From Methylocella tundrae (lineage in GTDB: Bacteria; Pseudomonadota; Alphaproteobacteria; Rhizobiales; Beijerinckiaceae): a stretch of DNA of 64,000 nt. The stretch is taken from contig NZ_CP139088.1 of the NCBI RefSeq assembly GCF_038024855.1, forward strand, positions 1 through 64,000, written 5' to 3'. The position numbers were made by a program, and so were the translations under genes. Shown one piece after another: positions 35,394 to 42,063 of the stretch (position 1 is its first letter; every line of letters begins with the position of its first letter). A model generated the notes under the pieces. The model was not told the DNA's origin and made no database searches. It saw only the letters and a list, made by a program, of their open reading frames with translations.

Positions 35394-35490
35394 ATGCAGC
35401 AAGGCGCGCCGCGCCCGTCGCAAATTTGAGTTCGTTTATGTGTTGCGGCGGCCTCGAGAAACTGCGGCGCCGGCATGCCAAAAGCGACGT

Positions 35491-35685
35491 TTAGCCTAGC
35501 AAATTCTTTTCGACATCATCCAACGCCTTCCGCATTGCGTCTAGGATCAGTTTATCAGCGGCATTTTGATCGACGTCCGGCACATCCCAGTCGAATATCG
35601 CGCGATACTTCTCGACCAGATCTTTCACGTCAGAGGTGAGTTGAGCGCGATGCCTATCTAATTCCACCTGTTCGATCTCTGCCAC
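35491..35685 (-). CDS. Small acidic alpha-helical protein, 64 residues
   Basis: The GTG at 35685 has AAGGAG six bases upstream, an excellent ribosome-binding site, and gives MAEIEQVELDRHRAQLTSDV followed by an acidic helical chain ending DDVEKNLLG. An ATG seven codons upstream is in frame but sits in front of the Shine-Dalgarno sequence. The protein is acidic with no cysteine, signal or membrane segment. I do not recognise a family. It is convergent with cysG and divergent from the degraded hypA region. Confidence 0.65.
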   Translation of the reverse strand: MAEIEQVELDRHRAQLTSDVKDLVEKYRAIFDWDVPDVDQNAADKLILDAMRKALDDVEKNLLG

Positions 35686-35965
35686 TCTATTCTCCTTAAT
35701 GTTCAAATGGCGTCCCCGCGGTCATTCCGGTTTCGACGCGGAGAGCCGAGCGCCAGATCCAGCCTCGAAGGCGAGCGGACCTCCGCAAATGTGGCGCCCC
35801 CGGTCTCTCCGGACAACTGGTTTCGGCAATGGCCTTCCTAAAGCGAACGGAAATTCGCCGCGGGCGCGAGGCGGAGGTCGCGGCAGCCGGGCCGCCGAGG
35901 CGGCAAACGCTTCTGATGACGGCCCGTCGCGCTGGCGACCCTCACATTCGAAAGTGGCGCATAAC

Positions 35966-36150
35966 ATGCATGAAATGGCGGTTTGCGAGAGCCTGAGGGA
36001 GGCCATTGAAGATCTGGCGTACCCAGAACTTCTCCCGCGTCACATGTGATCAAAGCCATGCGAAGCCGCGCAGGCGCGCCATGGAAACCTGTTTCGGAGG
36101 GGAACGCATCGTCGGCATGCTCGTCGGCGATCAACCGCCCCGGATCTGCT
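35966..36150 (+). pseudogene. hypA: Broken hypA (hydrogenase nickel-insertion protein) remnant
   Basis: The ATG at 35966 opens MHEMAVCESLREAIEDLA, which matches the invariant HypA N-terminus (MHE with the Ni-binding His2). The frame then ends after 27 residues at 36049. Shifting the frame after LA gives RTQNFSRVT and then AMETCFGG, which aligns loosely with the later HypA segment ALRFCFD. The zinc-ribbon CxxC pairs are not found. It looks like a frameshifted, truncated hypA directly upstream of intact hupE, a relic of a [NiFe]-hydrogenase cluster. The right boundary is approximate. Confidence 0.6.
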
Positions 36151-36184
36151 GAATGAATAGCTGAGCCATAAGGAGAGTCTCTTG

Positions 36185-36787
36185 ATGATACGTTCCCTGT
36201 TCCGCACCACATGGGTTGCCGCCGCGCTCGCGCTCGCGCCCTCTCTGGCTTTCGCCCACACGGGCGTCGGCGATACTCACGGCTTCGTGCATGGCTTCCT
36301 GCATCCCGTGACAGGCATCGATCACGTGCTCGCGATGGTGACGGTTGGCGTCTTTGCCTGGCAGCTCGGCGGCCGCGCGCTATGGCTGGTCCCGGCCAGC
36401 TTTGTCATCGTCATGGCGCTCGGCGGAGCGACCGGAATGGCCGGAGTTGGTCTGCCCTTCGTGGAGTTTGGCATCGCGCTTTCCGTCATCGTGCTTGGCG
36501 CAATGGTGGCGCTCGGCGTCAAGGCGCCGCTCGCGGCCGGCGTCGGCCTCGTCGGGCTTTTCGCCATCTTTCACGGCCATGCGCATGGCGCGGAAATGCC
36601 TGAGAACGCCGCGGGGCTCGCTTATGGGCTGGGCTTCGTGCTCGCAACCGCTCTTTTGCATCTTGCCGGCGTCGGGCTTGGCTTCGCCACCGGGCGCCTC
36701 GGCGACAGGAAGGGTCCGGTATGGTTGCGCAACGTGGGGGCCGCGGTCTGCATCAGCGGCTTCGCCTTGGCGCTCGGCGCCCTCTGA
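36185..36787 (+). CDS. hupE: HupE/UreJ family membrane protein, probable nickel or cobalt permease
   Basis: HupE proteins are nickel (or cobalt) permeases linked to hydrogenase and urease. The 200-residue protein (ATG 36185, AAGGAGAG upstream) has a signal peptide ending SLAFAHTG and six or so membrane segments. The conserved histidine-rich motifs are HPVTGIDHVLAMVTVGVFAW near residue 40 and FHGHAHGAEMP near residue 122. It follows a broken hypA, so it may be the survivor of a lost hydrogenase cluster or now serve general nickel uptake. Confidence 0.88.
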   Translation: MIRSLFRTTWVAAALALAPSLAFAHTGVGDTHGFVHGFLHPVTGIDHVLAMVTVGVFAWQLGGRALWLVPASFVIVMALGGATGMAGVGLPFVEFGIALSVIVLGAMVALGVKAPLAAGVGLVGLFAIFHGHAHGAEMPENAAGLAYGLGFVLATALLHLAGVGLGFATGRLGDRKGPVWLRNVGAAVCISGFALALGAL

Positions 36788-37667
36788 GCGGATTTTCAGG
36801 CCCGGGCGTCACGCCGCCCGGACCGTCTACGCAGATGTTGCTTGGAAGCGGCGCTGGCGCCCGCGCCCGCGCCATCAGGATCAGTTCAGTAACCGATGGG
36901 CCATTATCTGCTGATGGAACAAAAGTTGGCGCGACCGGAACTGCTCGAAATCGAAGAGTTGAGCGCGTTCTGATCGGACAGGCCGATCAGCCTCATCGGC
37001 ATATCCTGTAGCTGTCGCAAATTCTGTCTCGGAGCAGCCGCCGCGGGCGCCGAAATCCGCGGACGGCGGGGCGTCTTGAGTCGCCATAGGGCGCCCCCGA
37101 TCGTCGCCTCCACGCGAAGGGCGCCACAGCCTTCCCGGTGCAATCTATCCTCTGTGCGCCACAACTGGCAACAAGAGCGTCATCTGCCTCCCCACGCGAT
37201 CAGAGCAGAGCACAGCTCTTCGCGTAGCCGGTCCAGCCGGCGCTTCGGGCTACAGACAAGAGGGGGCGTTGCCTGTCCTGTAGGCGGTTGAAGAATGCGA
37301 GACATCGTTCCCGATTTGTCACGCTCACGATGGCGCGCAATCAGGGCCAGGGCTTATCGGCCGCGCTGATACAGACGCCATAGTTGGGACCACCGATATT
37401 GCCGCCGACGGTTCGCGCGGCAATGTGTCGCGAACACCATTGTGTTATATGACTAAGAACATACACAATATGAGACAGTTGAAAAATCGTGTTTTGCGTG
37501 CGCCGTCCTGATGTGCTGAACAGAGTCAATCTGCGGACACATGCGCCCGCATTGTTATCGCCAGCAATATATTAAAATATATTATAAGCTATTATCGCAA
37601 GGCTCGGTGCGGACTATGTATCTCTCATCGATTTTGGAAACTTCGAGCTCTACGAGGAGATACAAAA
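36788..37667. other. 880-base region without a recognisable gene
   Basis: Just after hupE, arms CCGGGCG (36802-36808) and CGCCCGG (36815-36821) form a hairpin without a T tract, a possible terminator. Short open frames at 36881-37087 and 36904-37164 (minus) lack ribosome-binding sites and known similarity. A 62-residue minus frame at 37341-37529 is also unsupported. Base composition shifts from GC-rich to AT-rich at 37430-37660, ending in the promoter region of the small secreted protein. The stretch looks like decayed DNA. Confidence 0.5.
37581..37598 (+). promoter_or_regulatory. AT-rich motif shared with 23742-23759
   Basis: ATTATAAGCTATTATCGC lies 70 bases before the start of the small secreted protein gene and matches 17 of 18 bases of the motif at 23742-23759, which sits in another divergent promoter region. 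It could be a promoter or regulator-binding element. Confidence 0.4.
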
Positions 37668-37940
37668 ATGAAGATACTAGGTCTTGCCGCCGCCGCACTG
37701 GCCCTTGCGCCGTCCGCGACGGTTATCAATGCGACGCGGGCTTATGCCGCGCCAGAATCAACTTACGCTATGACAGTTAGCGCCGATAATAGCGACGCTG
37801 ACTGGGCGACCTCTCTAGTGCAGGAAAACGAGGGAATTCCCAACCCGAATCGCCACGGACGGTGCATGTTGATGAGCCGGCCTGTGAGTGACGGGCATGG
37901 TCGCCTCCTTGGCTATCATACATTCAACGTCTGCAGCTAA
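37668..37940 (+). CDS. Small secreted protein, 90 residues, unknown function
   Basis: GAGGAGA lies seven bases before the ATG. The protein begins MKILGLAAAALALAPSATVI and continues to a probable cleavage site at TRAYAAPE. The mature part is about 60 residues with only two cysteines (RCMLMSRP and the penultimate residue FNVCS), which could form a disulfide. No known family is recognised. It sits alone after a long gene-free stretch and before palindromic repeats. Confidence 0.6.
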   Translation: MKILGLAAAALALAPSATVINATRAYAAPESTYAMTVSADNSDADWATSLVQENEGIPNPNRHGRCMLMSRPVSDGHGRLLGYHTFNVCS

Positions 37941-38004
37941 TAAGCTACCCGCAGAGGCCAGCGTCTCCCGGAACACAGTTGCGGGAGACGCAGCCGTCGG
38001 TCTA

Positions 38005-38109
38005 GGGCATATTCCGATCGGGTCGTTTCGATCTGATCGACAAGAATATGCTCAGTTTTTGTATCTGGAGCGCTTTCCGATCGAATGACTCTTTCGATCG
38101 CAAAGCGCT
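38005..38109. repeat. Tandem palindromic repeat element (REP/MITE-like)
   Basis: Two palindromes lie side by side. GGGCATATTC (38005-38014) pairs with GAATATGCTC (38044-38053) with one G-T. AGCGCTTT (38069-38076) pairs with AAAGCGCT (38102-38109), and inside that CGATCGAA pairs with TTCGATCG. The structure resembles extragenic palindromic elements common in Alphaproteobacteria. It borders a zone with an enolase fragment and an IS scrap. On the RNA level it could also act as a terminator for the upstream gene. Confidence 0.7.
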
Positions 38110-38289
38110 CTAACGCATTCATATGCTGATCGCACTCGACCTGTGGTGGTATGCGCGCGAAAGCCCATTCAGTCCTGATGTTCGTTCGACAGTGCGAACA
38201 GTAGGGGCGCCAGCGCGGGGCTTACGCAGCGGAGTTAAAGAGCGCTTTCTCGGGCGCGCCCAGTGATCAAGCGGCGCGGCGATCTGAAC

Positions 38290-38570
38290 ACGCCTCCTGC
38301 TCCCATTTCCCTTTGGATCTGCAACAGCCGGTTGTACTTGGCGATGCGCTCGCTGCGGCAAGCGGAGCCGGTCTTGATTTGGCGGCCCCATGGCGACGGC
38401 GAAATCCGCCATGAAGGCGTCTTTGGTCTCGCCGAACCTGTGTGAGATGACGTAGCGCTCTCCGGCTTCGCGGCATAGGCCGATGGCCTGGGTCGTCTCG
38501 CTGACGGCGCCGATCGTTGCGGTCGCCCTGGGCCGCCGTCTGCTTCGCGAAGCCTTTCCAGAAGATTGGC
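38290..38570 (-). pseudogene. eno: 3' fragment of an enolase gene, frameshifted and internally deleted
   Basis: Minus-strand reading gives [20 protein letters not shown] and [15 protein letters not shown], then after a frameshift [13 protein letters not shown], which is the C-terminal part of enolase. It matches the intact eno at 47266-48561: a 58-base block (38325-38382 and 47347-47404) is identical. A two-base deletion beside GGCGGCCCCA breaks the frame. A piece encoding [10 protein letters not shown] is joined directly, missing about 40 codons present in the intact gene. It is not functional. Boundaries are approximate. Confidence 0.85.
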
Positions 38571-38574
38571 GCGG

Positions 38575-38700
38575 GCGGGCGCCGACAGCCCAGCCGACGC
38601 CGTCGCGGGCGAACGGGTCGATGACGCCGGCCAAATAGCGCCAAACTCCCCAGCCATCCAACGGCGCCTGCCTTTGGTCGCGCCAGTATCGCAAAGGCAA
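38575..38700 (-). mobile_element. Remnant of an IS3-family transposase (OrfB rve domain)
   Basis: The minus strand encodes [20 protein letters not shown], which matches the integrase-core segment YLAGVIDLFSRRVVGWAM typical of IS3-family OrfB, including the second catalytic Asp. Only about 40 codons remain, joined in frame to the enolase fragment. No terminal inverted repeats were found. It is the only transposase trace I saw in the window. Confidence 0.65.
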
Positions 38701-38815
38701 ATATAGGCTGGCGCTTATTGAAGAACGATTCTAAGCTTCGGGGAATGCTTTTTCCGCGAAACTTAGGAAAAGCGTGCTGTAAGTCGCCGCGCTGCGTAAG
38801 TTCCACGGAGAAATC

Positions 38816-41800
38816 ATGCGTCATCGTCCCCGCTATCGCGAATTTTGTCGCCAGTTGTGGACCGCGCTCGTCGGCTCGGTCGCCGCATTGTCGGTGCTGT
38901 TCGCGACTGGTTTGGCGGTTCGAGCGAATGCTGCGGGCAACGGTCCGGGGCAGGGCGTTTCTTCCGAGTTTCGCGAGCCGGTAACGCTGGCGAGCAAGGA
39001 CGGCGTCCTTGAGGTTAGGCTGACCGCGCGTCAGGGGGCGGCCTCGCTGGATACGGTGAGCAAGCCCGTCCAGAACTTCCTGCTCTTCGACTATGAAGTC
39101 ATCCGCGGTGCGCCGTCGGATGGAAAAATGTCCGGCGGCGGCCTCTATCCAGCGCCGACCTTGCAGGTTTTTCCGGGCGAGACCCTGATCGTACATCTGG
39201 ACAACGCACTGACCGACCTGACCATCGCGGACTACTTCAGTCCGCAATATACAGCAGTGAACGGCGTTGTTCCGCTTTACCCGATACAAATGAAGTCGTC
39301 GCCGGTGAATCTGCATATTCATGGCATTCACGTCAGCCCGAAAGGCAATTCCGACAACGTCATGCTGCACATCGCGGCGGGAATGTCGAACACTTATACC
39401 TACAACATTCCAAAGAATATGCCGCAGGGGGCGTACTGGTATCACAGCCACCTTCACACCTTGACGGGGCCGCAGACCTATACCGGTCTGGCCGGGCTTC
39501 TGTCGATCGGGCGCACGGACGGCAACCTTCCGGTGGTGACGGAAAAGCAGATCCCGATCCGTAACATGCTGCTTCAGTACAATTTCGTTTTCGATCGCGC
39601 TGGAGGCCTGGCGCAACTCGACAACCCCGACTGGCCGCAATATGTCAGCACGATGGCGCCGCCCAAAGGCGACGAACTGGCGAAGGGCGTCTATCGACCG
39701 CTGCTTGCCCCCGTCAACTTCACCCAATCCAAGGTTGGCGCCACCTACTTCACCGTCTGGTATGCAGGCCCGCTGTCGATCAGCAACGACCGGGGGCTTT
39801 TTCAGACGATTCCCAGCAATCTTCAAACCTTCACGGCGGCTAATGGCCAGACCGACAAGGATGTTCCGGCCGATCCGTCGCTGCCGGACAGCAAGCGGGA
39901 CGTACAGTTCACGGTCAACGGGCAGTTTGAACCGACCATCAGGAGCAAGCCGGGCCAGACCGAGATCTGGGTGCTCGCGAATGTAAGCGACTTTGCCTAT
40001 ATGAGCGTCCAACTGACAGAAACCGCGACGGGCCGGCACCCGCTGATCGCAATCGTGGGGCAGGACGGCAATCCCTATCCGGCCGTGCATTACCCGGTCA
40101 CGGAAAACGGGACTCGTCTGGTCATCTCACCCGCCAGCCGGTACGCGATCGCCGTGACGATGCCGGCCGAAGGCGATCTGGTCCTCGAGATGCCGCCCCG
40201 GGGCGGAGGCGCAAAGACGATTACCGCGCCCGGCGTGCTCTACACCAGCAATGGAACGGAAAATCCTCCCGCGGTGCTCGGCAGCCTCAGCGTCCTGCCT
40301 TCCGCCGTGAGCTATGTCGACGGTTTCTTCGCCTTTCCCACCCAGGTGCTGGCGAGGGCGGTCCCCTCACAGGGGAAGGGGGTGACGACGGCCTTCGTCG
40401 AGGGGCAAAAGCTGGGCGCCTACACGTCCTTCGTCGAGCTTGCCGACACCAAGCCCGACGTAAAGCGGCAAATTCTGATTTCCGGCGGGTTCCTGAACGA
40501 CAAGGCGACCGCGGCCGACCCGAAGGCCTTTGTCTACGCCTTCGATAGCGCGGCATTCCCCAACATGCCGCTGATCCAGCCGCGCCTCGGCTCCGTCGAG
40601 GAATGGAAATTCGTCAACCATAACAATGACGAACACCCCATCCACGTCCACGTCAACGACTTCCAGGTGGTTGACTATTTCGATCCAACGACAGGCGTGC
40701 ACACGGGCCCGGACCATTTTGGCGCCGACAACAGCAACGCACCGGCCCCGACCATGCAGATCGACGAGAGCGTGATCCAGCCGGGGATCCTGTCGATCCG
40801 CACGCGGTTCGACGATTATATCGGCCTGTTCGTTATGCATTGCCATCGCCTCAACCACGAGGACAACGGATTGATGGCGCTCATCAACGTCATACCGGCG
40901 GTGTCCAGCTACGCGGTGGCGGCGCCGGGCGGCGCCGGCAAGCCGACGGAGGTGCGCCTGTTCGACGGCAAGGACGACCGCCACATCGCCACGGTGGTTC
41001 CCTTCCCCGGCTACGAAGGCAATGTCAGCATCGCCCTGGGCGACGTCGATGGCGACGGCGTCCTCGACCTCATCGTCGGCGCAGGCAAGGATCATGCGCC
41101 GGAGGTGGTCGTCTATTCCGGCAAGAACACGGCCGCCCGGCCTTTCGAGACCGAACTGGCGCGGTTTCAGGCCTTCCCCTCCGAAATGCGCGGCGGCGTC
41201 TCCGTGACCGCCACCCAGATCGACGGGACGACTTCCGACAACATAGTGGTCGGTTCGGGCCCCGGTTCGCCAAGCGAAGTGCGGGTGTACGGCACAAGTC
41301 TGCCGGCGTCGCCGGGTGTTGCGCCGCCGCTCTTTTCGTCCTTCAAGCCCAATGGCGACGACACGTCCGGCGTCAGCCTCGCAGCCGGTTTCATCGATTT
41401 TTCGACCGGCCGGAACAGCCTCGTCACTGCTTCCGGTCCGGGAAGCGTCGGAATGGTCAAGGTGTTCGTCTTTCCGCTGACGACGCCGATTGCGCATGGC
41501 GACGCGCAGAAGGCCGCGATCGACAAGCCGGTAAACACGACCTCGTTCGCGCCGTTCGGCGCAGAGTACCGTGGCGGCGTTTCCATCGGAACGGGCTGGC
41601 TCGCCGGATCGCTCGGCGGCGCCAAGCGCATCATCGTCAGCCAGCTCGCGGACAAGGGCGCCGTCAAGGTGTATTCGAGCGGTTCGGCGCTGGATGGAGG
41701 TCCCGCCATGTATGTGGAAAATCCCGCGCACCACGATCATGGCGCCAAGTTCCGCGAGATCGCGAGCTTCGAGCCGTTTGCCGGAGCCTCTGGCGCACAG

Positions 41801-41986
41801 GTCGCCACGACGAGCACGACGATGGGCGCGAACCTGCTGGTAAGCGGAACATCCCCGCAAGGCGCGCGCGTCCTCAAGTTCGATTTCGTCAGGGCGGACC
41901 CAAAGGCTACGGTTCTGCAGCCGGTGCTCCTGGGCGAGATCGTATCCCCGGAAGGCGCGCGATCGGTCGTCGTCGGTGGCGACTAG
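38816..41986 (+). CDS. Large secreted multicopper oxidase with C-terminal FG-GAP repeats
   Basis: Multicopper oxidases couple substrate oxidation to reduction of O2 to water. The 1056-residue protein has a signal peptide ending VRANA. All four copper motifs are present: HIHGIH (about residue 173), WYHSHLH (about 210), HPIHVH (about 607) and HCHRLNHEDNGLM (about 672). The axial type 1 copper position, ten residues after the Cys, is Leu rather than Met. The last 350 residues carry FG-GAP/VCBS-like beta-propeller repeats (ALGDVDGDGVLDLIVGAGKD and related). The start has GGAGAAATC upstream. Substrate is unknown; metals or phenolics are possible. Confidence 0.9.
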   Translation: MRHRPRYREFCRQLWTALVGSVAALSVLFATGLAVRANAAGNGPGQGVSSEFREPVTLASKDGVLEVRLTARQGAASLDTVSKPVQNFLLFDYEVIRGAPSDGKMSGGGLYPAPTLQVFPGETLIVHLDNALTDLTIADYFSPQYTAVNGVVPLYPIQMKSSPVNLHIHGIHVSPKGNSDNVMLHIAAGMSNTYTYNIPKNMPQGAYWYHSHLHTLTGPQTYTGLAGLLSIGRTDGNLPVVTEKQIPIRNMLLQYNFVFDRAGGLAQLDNPDWPQYVSTMAPPKGDELAKGVYRPLLAPVNFTQSKVGATYFTVWYAGPLSISNDRGLFQTIPSNLQTFTAANGQTDKDVPADPSLPDSKRDVQFTVNGQFEPTIRSKPGQTEIWVLANVSDFAYMSVQLTETATGRHPLIAIVGQDGNPYPAVHYPVTENGTRLVISPASRYAIAVTMPAEGDLVLEMPPRGGGAKTITAPGVLYTSNGTENPPAVLGSLSVLPSAVSYVDGFFAFPTQVLARAVPSQGKGVTTAFVEGQKLGAYTSFVELADTKPDVKRQILISGGFLNDKATAADPKAFVYAFDSAAFPNMPLIQPRLGSVEEWKFVNHNNDEHPIHVHVNDFQVVDYFDPTTGVHTGPDHFGADNSNAPAPTMQIDESVIQPGILSIRTRFDDYIGLFVMHCHRLNHEDNGLMALINVIPAVSSYAVAAPGGAGKPTEVRLFDGKDDRHIATVVPFPGYEGNVSIALGDVDGDGVLDLIVGAGKDHAPEVVVYSGKNTAARPFETELARFQAFPSEMRGGVSVTATQIDGTTSDNIVVGSGPGSPSEVRVYGTSLPASPGVAPPLFSSFKPNGDDTSGVSLAAGFIDFSTGRNSLVTASGPGSVGMVKVFVFPLTTPIAHGDAQKAAIDKPVNTTSFAPFGAEYRGGVSIGTGWLAGSLGGAKRIIVSQLADKGAVKVYSSGSALDGGPAMYVENPAHHDHGAKFREIASFEPFAGASGAQVATTSTTMGANLLVSGTSPQGARVLKFDFVRADPKATVLQPVLLGEIVSPEGARSVVVGGD

Positions 41987-42063
41987 GAGGAACCGGTTTT
42001 GAGGAACTCTACGCAACCTGCGCGGCGCCACGCCGCCCCGGATTTTAAGAAAAGGGTAAGGTC

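Noticed and set aside
36050..36184. Cobalamin or nickel-cobalt riboswitch ahead of hupE
   Set aside because: HupE genes can be under such switches, but no B12-box-like or NiCo-like conserved sequence is visible; the stretch looks like hypA debris.
37341..37529. 62-residue minus-strand frame in the gene-free stretch
   Set aside because: No ribosome-binding site, signal peptide or family similarity.
38267..40090. 607-codon minus-strand open frame across the multicopper oxidase gene and the enolase fragment
   Set aside because: It is antisense to a well-supported gene and has no family similarity apart from the short enolase fragment; GC-rich codon bias keeps the frame open.
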